From Flavobacteriaceae bacterium (lineage in GTDB: Bacteria > Bacteroidota > Bacteroidia > Flavobacteriales > Flavobacteriaceae): 64,000 bases of DNA. How positions within the stretch are numbered: the first letter of the stretch is position 1; each line of letters opens with the position of its first letter. The notes beneath the pieces were generated by a model. The model made no database searches. It was not told where the DNA came from and saw nothing but the letters and a program-made list of their open reading frames with translations. The position numbers and the translations under genes are program-made. Positions 55,753 to 64,000 of this stretch are shown one piece after another. The stretch is from positions 185,233 to 249,232 of the forward strand of contig JANRDC010000031.1 of NCBI GenBank assembly GCA_030726725.1, in the 5' to 3' direction.

Positions 55753-57186
55753 ATGAAAACGCCTACGATTTGCCAATTGCTCTTGGATGATAAAACTGCA
55801 GAAAATATTACCGTACAAGGTTGGGTGCGCAGTTTTAGAAGCAACCGTTTTATCGCACTAAACGATGGCTCTACGCTTCAAAATCTTCAATGCGTGGTTG
55901 AATTTGAACAGTACGACCCTGCGGTGTTAAAACAAATCAGTGTGGGCGCTGCATTAAAACTCCATGGTGACATTACCCCTTCAGAGGGATCAGGGCAAAA
56001 ATATGAACTCAAGGTAAACGCGATCGAGGTTTACGGAACATCAGATCCTGAAACCTATCCGATACAGCCCAAAAAACACTCTTTGGAATTTTTGAGAGAA
56101 AAAGCACACCTTCGGGTGCGCACCAATACGTTTAGCGCAGTCATGCGTTTGCGGTCAAGACTCGCATTTGCGGTGCACCAATATTTTTCTAATCAATCCT
56201 TCTGCTACGTGCACACCCCAATAATCACGGGCTCCGATGCGGAGGGTGCTGGAGAAATGTTTCGAGTCACTACACTATCCCCGCAAAATCCACCCTTAAA
56301 TGAGGAGGGAAAAGTAAATTACAAAGAAGACTTCTTTGGCAAAGAGACCAACCTCACTGTTTCAGGTCAACTTGAAGCGGAAACCTATGCGATGGCTCTG
56401 GGCAAAGTATATACATTTGGCCCTACATTTCGCGCGGAAAATTCAAACACTTCAAGGCATTTAGCTGAGTTTTGGATGATTGAGCCAGAAGTAGCTTTTA
56501 ACGATCTCTGGGACAATATGGATTTGGCTGAGGACTTTATCAAGTATGTCATCAACGATGCCCTTAGCCACTGCGCAGAAGACCTTCAATTCCTGGCATC
56601 TCGATTATTGGAAGAAGAGAAAAGCAAGCCTCAAGCGGAACGCAGCGAACTCTCGCTGATTGAGAAACTGAGGTTTGTGACCGAAAACAACTTTATTCGC
56701 CTGTCTTATACAGAGGCTGTAGACATCTTGATGCAAAGCACGCCCAACAAAAAGAAAAAATTCCAATACCCTATTGAAGGTTGGGGCGTTGACCTTCAGA
56801 GTGAACACGAGCGTTATCTCGTAGAAAAACACTTTAAATGCCCTGTGATTCTCTACGACTACCCTGCTGACATCAAGGCCTTTTACATGAGGTTAAATGA
56901 GGATCAAAAAACAGTCCGCGCCATGGATATTCTGTTTCCGGGGATCGGCGAAATTGTGGGTGGATCACAACGGGAAGAACGACTTGATGTTTTGGAGCAA
57001 CGCATCAGTGCATTGGGCATCGATCCAAAAGAGCTTTGGTGGTACCTTGACCTCAGAAAATTTGGGACAGCGCCACACGCTGGCTTTGGATTAGGATTCG
57101 AGCGTTTGGTATTATTTGTGACAGGGATGACCAATATTCGCGATGTGATTCCCTTTCCCAGAACTCCGCAAAACGCAGAATTTTAA
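55753..57186 (+). CDS. asnS: Asparaginyl-tRNA synthetase
   Basis: A 477-residue class IIb synthetase. The N-terminal OB-fold anticodon domain contains [21 protein letters not shown]; motif 2 is [20 protein letters not shown], and motif 3 is [12 protein letters not shown] near the end. The [11 protein letters not shown] form distinguishes asparaginyl from aspartyl enzymes. Presence of AsnS means Asn-tRNA is charged directly. TATCTTTG (55717-55724) lies 28 bases upstream and may be a -7 box. Confidence 0.97.
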   Translation: MKTPTICQLLLDDKTAENITVQGWVRSFRSNRFIALNDGSTLQNLQCVVEFEQYDPAVLKQISVGAALKLHGDITPSEGSGQKYELKVNAIEVYGTSDPETYPIQPKKHSLEFLREKAHLRVRTNTFSAVMRLRSRLAFAVHQYFSNQSFCYVHTPIITGSDAEGAGEMFRVTTLSPQNPPLNEEGKVNYKEDFFGKETNLTVSGQLEAETYAMALGKVYTFGPTFRAENSNTSRHLAEFWMIEPEVAFNDLWDNMDLAEDFIKYVINDALSHCAEDLQFLASRLLEEEKSKPQAERSELSLIEKLRFVTENNFIRLSYTEAVDILMQSTPNKKKKFQYPIEGWGVDLQSEHERYLVEKHFKCPVILYDYPADIKAFYMRLNEDQKTVRAMDILFPGIGEIVGGSQREERLDVLEQRISALGIDPKELWWYLDLRKFGTAPHAGFGLGFERLVLFVTGMTNIRDVIPFPRTPQNAEF

Positions 57187-57222
57187 CTTGGACTTTAACG
57201 CTGCTTGATGTAGCTTCAAGGC

Positions 57223-58680
57223 ATGTTAAAACAACACCTTCAACTCAAACTCGCTCAAAAGCTTTCCCCCCAGCAGATTCAACTCATGAAGTTGATTCAA
57301 TTGCCTACGCAAGCATTTGAGCAGAGGATCCGACAAGAACTTGAAGAGAACCCCGCCCTTGAAAAGGGAAAAGAAGCGTTGGAAAGCGACGTCAATGACG
57401 ATTTCGAGGATGACTTGTACGATAATGACAGTCAAGAGATCGATGCCCAAGATGTCAATATAGACGACTATCTGAGCGATGATGAAATCCCTGACTACAA
57501 AACCCAAAGCAACAATTACGCAGAACAAGAGGAGCGCGAAATTCCTTACGCTGCAGGCCAGAGCTTTTATCAGTCTCTGATCGACCAGCTCAACCAACAA
57601 ATGACTACAGAGCGGGAGTGGCTCATCGGTGCTTTTCTCATTGGGAGCATCGATGAAAGCGGTTATTTGAGAAGACCCATGCTAGACCTGCTCGATGATT
57701 TAGCTTTTAATGAAAATCTCATCGCTAGCGAACAAGAAGTAGCGCAAGTGATCATCCAGCACTTGCATAAACTCGATCCAGCGGGCGTAGGCGCAAGAAC
57801 GCTTGAAGAATGCTTATTGATTCAACTTTCCAGGAAAACGCCTACAGAAGCCGTTAAAAATGCTGTGCTGCTATTGACAGAGGCCTTTGATGCATTTACC
57901 AAAAAGCACTACGATAAAATAATGACGCGGTTAAAGTGGCATGAAGAAACATTGAGGGATGCTTTAAACGAAATTGAAAAACTAAATCCAAAACCGGGAA
58001 GCGCATTTACAGAGCAAGGAAAAATTACGGAGCATATTATCCCGGACTTTACACTCTTAGTTCAGGACGGATCGATTGATATTCAGCTCAACGGAAGAAA
58101 TGCCCCAGAATTACATGTATCTCAGACCTATCAAACCCTGATGCACACCTACAAAGACGGCGCAGACAAAACCCCTAGCCTGAAAGAGGCGGTCACCTTT
58201 ATCAAACATAAACTCGATGCTGCTCAGTGGTTTATCGATGCTATAAAGCAGAGACAAGACACCTTGATCAAAACGATGAGTGCCATTGTAGCGCATCAAA
58301 AAGAATATTTTCTCACTGGGGACGAAACAAAAATAAAACCGCTGATCCTCAAAGACATTGCCCAGGAAATTCAGATGGATATATCTACGGTATCCAGGGT
58401 GGTAAACAGCAAATATGTAGACACGCCCTACGGAACTCATCTGGTGAAATACTATTTCTCAGAAGGGATGAAAAACGAACAAGGGGAAGATATCTCGACC
58501 AAAGAGATCAAAACCATATTGGCGCACATCATCGAGTCCGAAGACAAATCTGCCCCCCTAAATGATGATCAGCTCACTTCAATACTGAAAGAAAAAGGAT
58601 ACCCCATTGCGCGAAGAACAGTAGCTAAGTATCGAGAGCAACTCGGACTGCCTGTGGCACGACTCAGAAAAGCCTTATAA
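57223..58680 (+). CDS. rpoN: RNA polymerase sigma-54 factor
   Basis: A 485-residue sigma-54. Region I is the glutamine/leucine-rich activator-contact segment (KLAQKLSPQQIQLMKLIQLP), followed by a very acidic region II (about 45-100, many D and E), the core-binding domain (about 125-320) and the DNA-binding domain with the helix-turn-helix IQMDISTVSRVVNSKY and the diagnostic RpoN box ARRTVAKYREQLGLP. It recognises -24/-12 promoters and needs an enhancer-binding ATPase; none is encoded in the window. Length and motifs are complete. Confidence 0.97.
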   Translation: MLKQHLQLKLAQKLSPQQIQLMKLIQLPTQAFEQRIRQELEENPALEKGKEALESDVNDDFEDDLYDNDSQEIDAQDVNIDDYLSDDEIPDYKTQSNNYAEQEEREIPYAAGQSFYQSLIDQLNQQMTTEREWLIGAFLIGSIDESGYLRRPMLDLLDDLAFNENLIASEQEVAQVIIQHLHKLDPAGVGARTLEECLLIQLSRKTPTEAVKNAVLLLTEAFDAFTKKHYDKIMTRLKWHEETLRDALNEIEKLNPKPGSAFTEQGKITEHIIPDFTLLVQDGSIDIQLNGRNAPELHVSQTYQTLMHTYKDGADKTPSLKEAVTFIKHKLDAAQWFIDAIKQRQDTLIKTMSAIVAHQKEYFLTGDETKIKPLILKDIAQEIQMDISTVSRVVNSKYVDTPYGTHLVKYYFSEGMKNEQGEDISTKEIKTILAHIIESEDKSAPLNDDQLTSILKEKGYPIARRTVAKYREQLGLPVARLRKAL

Positions 58681-58683
58681 ATA

Positions 58684-58714
58684 AAAAAGCCCCAACATTC
58701 GTTGGGGCTTTTTT
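58684..58714. terminator. Bidirectional terminator between rpoN and the ExbD genes
   Basis: A 13-bp stem AAAAAGCCCCAAC-ATTC-GTTGGGGCTTTTT between two convergent stop codons. Confidence 0.93.
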
Positions 58715-58731
58715 GTGGATCACAATAAAGA

Positions 58732-59214
58732 TTACTCTAAATTTCTAAAGGCATCACCGTTATAGGTGGTGTAGTTGATTTTTAGAGAGTTGACTTTTCT
58801 AAGCTCCAACTTAATATCCTGAATAATTCCCATATTGGCATTTTTATCCACTTTTAGGGAAGTAGTCAATACATTCTGAAGCTCTTGAGCTTTCTTGGCG
58901 CGTTCAGCTAAAATATAGGCACCGACTTCCTTTGCATCTGCAAATTTATCGTTGAGCTGTACTTTAGTCTCCGTTCCGAAAGCCTTTTGGTATTCACGCG
59001 TAGGTTTTCCAGCATAAACATAGATCACACGATCCTTCTTGTCCAATTTCTTAATCTCGTTGGCATTGGGCAAGGTGTTTTCGATTTTCAGAGAACTGTC
59101 CTTCATCACCGTTACAGTCATGAAGAAAAACAACAACATGAAAACGATATCCGGCAAAGACGCTGTAGAAACTGGAGGCAATTCGCCGCTTTTCTTCTTA
59201 TTAAACTTTGACAT
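58732..59214 (-). CDS. ExbD/TolR family biopolymer transport protein (first copy)
   Basis: A 160-residue protein with one membrane helix (about 20-37) carrying the proton-accepting aspartate D22 (ASLPDIVFMLLFFFM), and a periplasmic domain. It partners with an ExbB/TolQ pentamer to form a proton-driven motor. Its periplasmic part ends in KVDKNANMGIIQDIKLELRKV, a typical ExbD fold, with a short C-terminal extension. Located 16 bases after the second ExbD gene. Confidence 0.9.
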   Translation of the reverse strand: MSKFNKKKSGELPPVSTASLPDIVFMLLFFFMTVTVMKDSSLKIENTLPNANEIKKLDKKDRVIYVYAGKPTREYQKAFGTETKVQLNDKFADAKEVGAYILAERAKKAQELQNVLTTSLKVDKNANMGIIQDIKLELRKVNSLKINYTTYNGDAFRNLE

Positions 59215-59230
59215 AACTTATCGTTTAAAA

Positions 59231-59863
59231 TTACTTAATAGCTGTATCAGCCTCAGAAAACTTCTGTGGAAACAAATCTTGAATTCGCTTTACCTTATCC
59301 TTCAAATCCTCACGCACTTCGCTTGGAGTTTCGGGGTTGTTGTACAGATCTTCCATTTCAGTGAAATTTCTTCTGAATAAACGCTGGGCTTCGCGATTTC
59401 TCAAATCGTTGTAAGCACCCACAATCTCGTTTTGAACAGCGATATAAACACCGTATTTAGTCTCGCGGTCGCTCTTCAAAGAAACAATAGCCTTATCCGG
59501 ATTGTCAGATGAAGTAGCATCGCGCAGACCTTGGCAATAGTCGCAAAAAGAATTGTCTTGGGTAGCTTCAGATTTTGATAAACCTCCATTATCCAAAAAG
59601 GCAACAACGGATGCTCGCAAATCAGCCAATTCTACGGGTTGTTCATCGGCAAGTATTTGTCCATACTTGTTGACGTTCACCATAAAAATGTTTTTTTGCT
59701 TGATAACAACATCTGAATCAGGTGGTTCAATAGGTGGCAACATACGGTCCAAACCTGCATCAGTTTCAATAGTCGTGGTGACCAAGAAAAAGATGAGCAG
59801 CAAGAACGCAATGTCCGCCATTGAGCCAGCATTAACTTCTGGTGGTGCTCCTCTTCTAGCCAT
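59231..59863 (-). CDS. ExbD/TolR family biopolymer transport protein (second copy, with CxxC insert)
   Basis: A 210-residue protein, about 50-70 longer than usual. The membrane helix carries D17 (GSMADIAFLLLIFFLV). The periplasmic domain contains an insert around residues 93-124 with CDYC (C107, C110), and a C-terminal extension of charged helix (about 160-210). The two ExbD copies differ in length and in this insert, so they are likely to form a heterodimer or serve different partners; this is inference. It starts 4 bases before the end of the upstream 147-residue gene. Confidence 0.88.
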   Translation of the reverse strand: MARRGAPPEVNAGSMADIAFLLLIFFLVTTTIETDAGLDRMLPPIEPPDSDVVIKQKNIFMVNVNKYGQILADEQPVELADLRASVVAFLDNGGLSKSEATQDNSFCDYCQGLRDATSSDNPDKAIVSLKSDRETKYGVYIAVQNEIVGAYNDLRNREAQRLFRRNFTEMEDLYNNPETPSEVREDLKDKVKRIQDLFPQKFSEADTAIK

Positions 59864-59867
59864 AATA

Positions 59868-60311
59868 TTACTTTTTAAATACTCGTTTAATGCCAGGTCC
59901 TACCATGAGTACCACTGCGATCAGCATGAGGATAAAAAATACATTCAATCCCATTCCAATGTTTTTGATGGTTGATTCGGTGGTTTCAATCCCAAGATTG
60001 GCCATTTCCTCAATACTTACATCAGAACCACTAGAAAGAATGTAGGACAATAAAACTACGACCAACAAACCTCCTAAGGACTTCAAAGTACTCATCAATA
60101 CAGCTTTGGAAGAAAGAATTCTTTTGACAGCAAAATACAAGGTAGAAAATATAGCTACCGCCAACAACAGGTACGTGATCATGAACATCAAGCTCATAGA
60201 TGTACTCTCAGCTGCCTCACTGGCAGGCATTTCCGCATCGGGTAACTGAAACCAAAGTATGGTTCCAATCACGCCCAAGGCGATTAATGCAATTTTTAAA
60301 AACTTATGCAT
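59868..60311 (-). CDS. Four-helix membrane protein of the ExbB/ExbD cluster
   Basis: A 147-residue protein with four predicted helices (about 5-22, 41-63, 74-93 and 122-140), a short acidic periplasmic stretch (LPDAEMPASEAAEST) and a basic C-terminus (GPGIKRVFKK). I do not recognise a named family. It lies between exbB (28 bases) and the second exbD (4 bases), so it is probably co-expressed with them and may be an accessory subunit of the motor. The arrangement suggests a functional tie, but the role is unknown. Confidence 0.75.
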   Translation of the reverse strand: MHKFLKIALIALGVIGTILWFQLPDAEMPASEAAESTSMSLMFMITYLLLAVAIFSTLYFAVKRILSSKAVLMSTLKSLGGLLVVVLLSYILSSGSDVSIEEMANLGIETTESTIKNIGMGLNVFFILMLIAVVLMVGPGIKRVFKK

Positions 60312-60339
60312 GATTATATAGCTTTAAATTTGAGCTTGA

Positions 60340-61116
60340 TTATTTTTTTGTATTCGCAGCCAACATATCGATCAAAGCGATAGAAGAATCCTCCATATCG
60401 TTGATGATGCTGTCAATTTTTGCAACGATGTAGTTGTAGAAAATCTGCAAAATAATCGCAGTAATCAAACCAAATACAGTAGTCAAAAGCGCTACTTGGA
60501 TATCTCCAGCGATCAAAGACGCGCTCAAGTTACCTACAGCAGCAATCTTTTGGAATGCTTGAATCATACCAATTACAGTACCCATAAACCCAAGCATAGG
60601 AGCAATAGCGATAAATAAAGACAACCAAGAAACGTTTTTCTCCAATTGACCCATTTGTACACCTCCGTAAGCTACCACTGCTTTTTCAGCAGACTCGATA
60701 CCTTCTTTAGCGCGATCTAAACCTTGGTAGTAGATAGAGGCAACAGGACCTTTAGTGTTTCTGCACAATTCTTTAGCAGCTTCAATCCCTCCAGAAGCCA
60801 AAGCAGCTTCAACGTCTTCTCTTAATTTAGCGGTGTTGGTTGTAGACAAATTCAAGAAAATGATACGCTCAATAGCTACTGCTAGACCGAGGATCAAAGA
60901 CAGCAATACAATACCCATGAAGGATGCACCCCCTTGGATAAACTGCTCTTTTAATACTTGTGTAAATCCTTTGGCTGCGGGAGCCTCTTCTTGCAAAACA
61001 ACTGCTGCTGTAGTCAATGCAGCAGACATTTGACCAGCGATTGCTTTTGCGCTTACGATACTTGTACTTGTTACAAATAACCCAGCTACTGCTAGGATTG
61101 AAAATGGTTTTTTCAT
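60340..61116 (-). CDS. MotA/TolQ/ExbB family proton channel protein
   Basis: A 258-residue ExbB/TolQ-type protein. The N-terminus is an extended segment resembling a signal peptide (KKPFSILAVAGLFVTSTSIVSA), followed by the standard three-helix core (about 64-84, 164-186 and 207-231). The channel threonines are present: T180 in MLGFMGTVIGM and T212-T213 in VALLTTVFGLITA. The ATG at 61116 is used; a TTG three codons upstream is ignored. It precedes the four-helix gene and the two ExbD genes on one transcript. tRNA-Ser lies 79 bases upstream on the same strand. Confidence 0.93.
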   Translation of the reverse strand: MKKPFSILAVAGLFVTSTSIVSAKAIAGQMSAALTTAAVVLQEEAPAAKGFTQVLKEQFIQGGASFMGIVLLSLILGLAVAIERIIFLNLSTTNTAKLREDVEAALASGGIEAAKELCRNTKGPVASIYYQGLDRAKEGIESAEKAVVAYGGVQMGQLEKNVSWLSLFIAIAPMLGFMGTVIGMIQAFQKIAAVGNLSASLIAGDIQVALLTTVFGLITAIILQIFYNYIVAKIDSIINDMEDSSIALIDMLAANTKK

Positions 61117-61195
61117 TGTGATCAACTTAAATTTTAGTTAGTTAATGGTGTTAAAGATAAAAAAATTAGTCAATAAAAAATTAAAACTTACTCAG

Positions 61196-61283
61196 CAGAG
61201 AGGAAGGGATTCGAACCCTCGATACACTTGTGGTGTATACACACTTTCCAGGCGTGCGCCTTCGACCACTCGGCCACCTCTCT
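61196..61283 (-). tRNA. tRNA-Ser (anticodon GGA)
   Basis: An 88-base class II tRNA on the minus strand: acceptor AGAGAGG/CCTCTCT, D arm with GGCCGAGTGG, anticodon stem CACGC/GTGTG with loop CTGGAAA (anticodon GGA), a long variable arm (TATACACCACAAGTGTA region) and T arm GAGGG-TTCGAAT-CCCTT. The discriminator is G and CCA is not encoded. The long variable arm and anticodon agree on serine. Confidence 0.96.
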
Positions 61284-61339
61284 AGTTTAAAAAACGGTCC
61301 AAATAACAAAAAAAATGCTAGTAAATCAAACGATTGAGG

Positions 61340-62371
61340 TTAATTATTTTGTTCGCCACACAAAGATGTAGCCCACAGAGACCTAAGTTCTTGAGGGTCA
61401 ATTTCGCAGCCCAACAAAACCATCAACTTGGCCAGCGCTGCTTCGGTAGTCAAGTCCCTTCCGCTGAGTATTTCCGGGTGATTATATCGCAAACTCGTTT
61501 GGTAATGATCCTCCAACACACCTCCACCAGCACACTGGGTCACATGGCAAATCAGCACATTTTTAGCCAACGCAGCCTCGATCAACTCATGAAACCACGG
61601 AACGTCTGGCGCGTTTCCAGCGCCAAAAGTTTCGATTAACACAGCAGATAAGTCCGCTTCAAGCAGCACCGTGCGAACCAAAGACTGAGGCATGCCCGGA
61701 TAGAGCTTTAAAAGACCGACTCGGTTGTCCAAACGTTTGTGAAAAACGGGTGCAGCAAGCATACTGCGCCACAAATAGCCATGGTTGATTTCCAAATGTA
61801 CCCCTGACTCTACTAAAGCGGGATAATTGAACGAGGCAAACGCATTAAAATGCGAGGCGCTTACCTTGGTAGTTCTGTTGGCCCTGTAGAGTTTATATTC
61901 AAAATACAACCCAACCTCCTGTACCACAGGCACACCGTCCTGATGTAGGGCGGCAATCTGAATGGCTGTGATCAAATTCTCTTTGGCGTCGGTGCGCAAA
62001 TCACCAATCGGCAACTGAGAACCAGTAAATATAATAGGCTTGGCCAATCCCCTAACCATAAAGGACAAGGCCGAGGCCGTATAACTCATCGTATCGCTGC
62101 CGTGCAATACCACAAATCCATCGTACTGCGTGTGGTTCACCTCCAACAAATCGACCAAATCAACCCAATGACTTGGTTGCATATTGCTGGAATCCATAGG
62201 TTCCGCAAAGGAAATGGAAGAAATAGCGCAATCAAGCCACTTAAGCTCTGGGATTTGAGCGACTAAATGATCAAAGTCAAAAGGCTTTAATGTTCCGTCT
62301 TCTGGATCTTTCACCATACCGATGGTACCTCCGGTGTATATCACCAAAATGCGGGCTTTATGCGATTTCAT
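61340..62371 (-). CDS. ansA: Type I (cytoplasmic) L-asparaginase
   Basis: A 343-residue asparaginase without a signal peptide. The nucleophilic threonine lies in IYTGGTIGMV near the N-terminus, and the second catalytic segment is VLHGSDTMSYTASAL; SQLPIGDLRTDAKENL is the usual third conserved block. It hydrolyses asparagine to aspartate. The ATG at 62371 (MKSHKARILVI) fits better than a start nine codons further upstream and overlaps the tatD end by 14 bases. Confidence 0.94.
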   Translation of the reverse strand: MKSHKARILVIYTGGTIGMVKDPEDGTLKPFDFDHLVAQIPELKWLDCAISSISFAEPMDSSNMQPSHWVDLVDLLEVNHTQYDGFVVLHGSDTMSYTASALSFMVRGLAKPIIFTGSQLPIGDLRTDAKENLITAIQIAALHQDGVPVVQEVGLYFEYKLYRANRTTKVSASHFNAFASFNYPALVESGVHLEINHGYLWRSMLAAPVFHKRLDNRVGLLKLYPGMPQSLVRTVLLEADLSAVLIETFGAGNAPDVPWFHELIEAALAKNVLICHVTQCAGGGVLEDHYQTSLRYNHPEILSGRDLTTEAALAKLMVLLGCEIDPQELRSLWATSLCGEQNN

Positions 62372-63134
62372 CCGACCATTTAAATAAAGATTGGGCATTG
62401 GCTGTAGTGACCCGGCCTATTTCCTGTTCACTCACTTCGTAAAGCCCTGCCAATTTAGCCACCACTAAGGTAAGGAATTCAGGTTCATTTCTTTTTCCCC
62501 TGTGGGGCACAGGCGCTAAATAAGGGGCGTCGGTTTCCAAAACCAGATGCTCCAAGGGCACTTCGCGCAACCACTGATCGATACCCCCGTTTTTAAAAGT
62601 CACCACACCGCCTATTCCTAAATGAAGTCCCAGGGAAATAGCCCTTTGAGCTTGAGCGAAATCACCGGAAAAGCAGTGAAAAACACCTCGGTGAAGCCCC
62701 TGAAAAGAGGACAGCACCTCAAAAACCTCATCAAATGCTTGTCGACAATGGATAGCAAAAGGCAGGTCAAAGTCTCGAGCCCACTGGATTTGCCGGGCAA
62801 ATGCTTCCTGTTGCTCCTTGAGATAGGTTTTGTCCCAATAAAGGTCAATGCCTATCTCACCTACTGCGATACATTTTTCAGTGGAAAGCTGGTGATACAC
62901 GTGATCCAATTCCTGTTCAAATCCCAACCCCACATGTGTGGGATGAAGACCCGCCATCACAGAAACACAAAACGGATACGCCTTTTCAAGTTGGCGCATC
63001 CGCTGGGTATAGGTCGAATCGATAGCTGGAAGTATCAATCGTTGAACACCGGCATTCAACCCTCTTTCGATGACTTGTGCTAAATCAGCATCAAAATCGG
63101 GTACATATAAATGTGTATGGGTATCTACAAACAC
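62358..63134 (-). CDS. tatD: TatD family metal-dependent DNase/hydrolase
   Basis: A 258-residue TIM-barrel hydrolase. The metal-site residues are visible: DTHTHLY at the N-terminus, VGEIGIDLYWD, the IHCR strand, FHCFSG, and ETDAPYLAPVPHRGKRNEP. The start codon is GTG at 63134; no ATG is present between the odhB stop and the conserved VDTHTH. It overlaps ansA and lies 5 bases from the odhB stop, so the three genes are probably one unit. Confidence 0.94.
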   Translation of the reverse strand: MFVDTHTHLYVPDFDADLAQVIERGLNAGVQRLILPAIDSTYTQRMRQLEKAYPFCVSVMAGLHPTHVGLGFEQELDHVYHQLSTEKCIAVGEIGIDLYWDKTYLKEQQEAFARQIQWARDFDLPFAIHCRQAFDEVFEVLSSFQGLHRGVFHCFSGDFAQAQRAISLGLHLGIGGVVTFKNGGIDQWLREVPLEHLVLETDAPYLAPVPHRGKRNEPEFLTLVVAKLAGLYEVSEQEIGRVTTANAQSLFKWSDEIA

Positions 63135-63139
63135 CGATA

Positions 63140-64000
63140 TTAAAGTTCGAGCGCTTGCTTGACCTGATTGTTCATCAGCACTTCAACAGGATTTTCCAGG
63201 GCTTCTTTAACCGCCACCAAGAAACCTACAGACTCCCGACCATCGATAATTCTGTGGTCATAAGAAAGGGCCACGTACATTACAGGTGCCGCAACGATCG
63301 CTCCATCTTTAACCACTGGGCGCTCCACAATGTTATGCATCCCTAAAATAGCGCTTTGTGGTGGGTTGATGATCGGTGTAGACAACATGGAGCCAAAAAC
63401 ACCACCATTGGTGATGGTAAATGTTCCACCCGTCATCTCGTCAACCGTAATCGCTCCCTCTCGGGCGCGCACGGCCAATCTTTTCACCTCAGCCTCTACC
63501 CCTCTAAAACTCAACAATTCAGCGTTTCGAATTACCGGAACCATCAAACCTTTGGGGCCTGAAACCGCAATACTAATGTCGCAAAAATCATAGGTGATCA
63601 TGTCCTTTTCATCGATCATTGAATTGACCGCCGGGAACATTTTGAGGGCGCGAATGACCGCTAGCGTAAAGAAAGACATAAAGCCTAGTCCCACACCGTG
63701 TTTAGCGGCAAACGCATCTTTGTACTCTTTGCGCAAGGCAAATATCGCACTCATATCCACCTCGTTAAAGGTAGTGAGCATAGCAGTTTCATTTTTAGCA
63801 GCCACCAAACGCTCGGCTACTTTTCTGCGCAACATGGACAACTTGGTTCTGGATTCTCCTCTGCTGCCATGTGTCGGTGCAGAACCCATAGAAGGTACCG
63901 CTTGTTGTGCGTCCTCCTTGGTGATGCGGCCTTCGCGACCAGTTCCAGCGACTTGAGCAGGATCAATTCCTTTTTCTGCCAAAATCTTTTGGGCAGCCGG
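63140..64000 (-). CDS. odhB: Dihydrolipoyllysine succinyltransferase (2-oxoglutarate dehydrogenase E2), C-terminal part
   Basis: The gene enters the window from the right edge, so only the last 286 residues are seen; the lipoyl domain is missing. Present are the peripheral-subunit-binding domain (PAAQKILAEKGIDPAQVAG with GREGRITKED) and the catalytic acyltransferase domain ending with the active-site motif SYDHRIIDGRE (histidine and aspartate). The catalytic segment FGSMLSTPIINPPQSAILG is typical of E2o (succinyl) enzymes, so I prefer 2-oxoglutarate dehydrogenase over pyruvate dehydrogenase. An apparent start at 63982 is an internal TTG. Confidence 0.92.
   Translation of the reverse strand, partial: PAAQKILAEKGIDPAQVAGTGREGRITKEDAQQAVPSMGSAPTHGSRGESRTKLSMLRRKVAERLVAAKNETAMLTTFNEVDMSAIFALRKEYKDAFAAKHGVGLGFMSFFTLAVIRALKMFPAVNSMIDEKDMITYDFCDISIAVSGPKGLMVPVIRNAELLSFRGVEAEVKRLAVRAREGAITVDEMTGGTFTITNGGVFGSMLSTPIINPPQSAILGMHNIVERPVVKDGAIVAAPVMYVALSYDHRIIDGRESVGFLVAVKEALENPVEVLMNNQVKQALEL

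Noticed and set aside
1..64000. Mobile elements, prophage, CRISPR array, restriction or other defence systems
   Set aside because: No transposase, integrase, recombinase, Cas, methyltransferase or toxin-antitoxin protein and no regularly spaced direct repeats were found on reading; the content is conserved core genes.

Overview
The window is a stretch of core chromosome from a member of the Bacteroidota, most probably order Flavobacteriales; I cannot place the family. Four things support this: the gliding/type IX secretion protein SprA in the arrangement maeB-ruvA-sprA-gcvH; an alternative complex III operon (actABCDEF) running straight into cytochrome oxidase subunits II and I; promoters of the TTG-N19-20-TAnnTTTG type with almost no Shine-Dalgarno sequences; and tRNA genes without an encoded CCA. 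No insertion sequence, phage, CRISPR array, toxin-antitoxin or recognisable defence locus was seen. No gene-free stretch exceeds about 200 bases.

Layout. 1-2046: a MacB-type ABC exporter (ATPase and two permeases, the second cut by the window edge). 2134-7203: cytochrome oxidase biogenesis and small subunits (heme O synthase, two subunit III genes, subunit IV, an SCO copper chaperone, an SCO-like protein without the copper site, a DUF420 protein and a small CxxC membrane protein). 7305-18892: tonB, vanZ-like, gcvH, the 7.1-kb sprA, ruvA and maeB. 18971-23592: a sodium:solute symporter, then queG, ruvB and a GIN-domain protein. 23668-35011: actA-F, ctaC and ctaD, all on the minus strand. 35203-40085: a small SPOR gene facing the rimP-nusA-infB operon. 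40146-46067: divergent promoters, tRNA-Gln, a large DUF2723 membrane protein, a thioredoxin-like protein, a metallophosphoesterase and cutC. 46187-58680 (plus strand): polA, rplM-rpsI, rpsB-tsf, pyrH-frr, an MMPL/RND exporter, asnS and rpoN. 58732-64000 (minus strand): an ExbB/ExbD energy-transduction cluster, tRNA-Ser, ansA, tatD and the 3' part of odhB.

How the genes work together. Two separated blocks encode one respiratory chain segment: menaquinol is oxidised by ActA-F, and electrons pass to the aa3-type oxidase made of CtaC and CtaD (23-26 kb) and the subunits III/IV (4-6 kb). CtaB and the SCO/DUF420 group supply heme and copper. The resulting proton motive force can drive the ExbB/ExbD motor, the TonB protein and the SprA secretion channel. 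The plus-strand block is translation and RNA-polymerase core machinery.

No clearly new system is evident. The points most worth a second look are the oxidase-assembly cluster with a copper-site-free SCO paralogue and a CAMC microprotein, structured leaders before rimP, rplM and rpsB, a Rho_N-like tail on ribosomal protein S2, a thioredoxin-fold protein without its CxxC, and the ExbB-(4TM)-ExbD-ExbD cassette. Coordinates of starts were adjusted where a long upstream reading frame clearly over-extends the gene.
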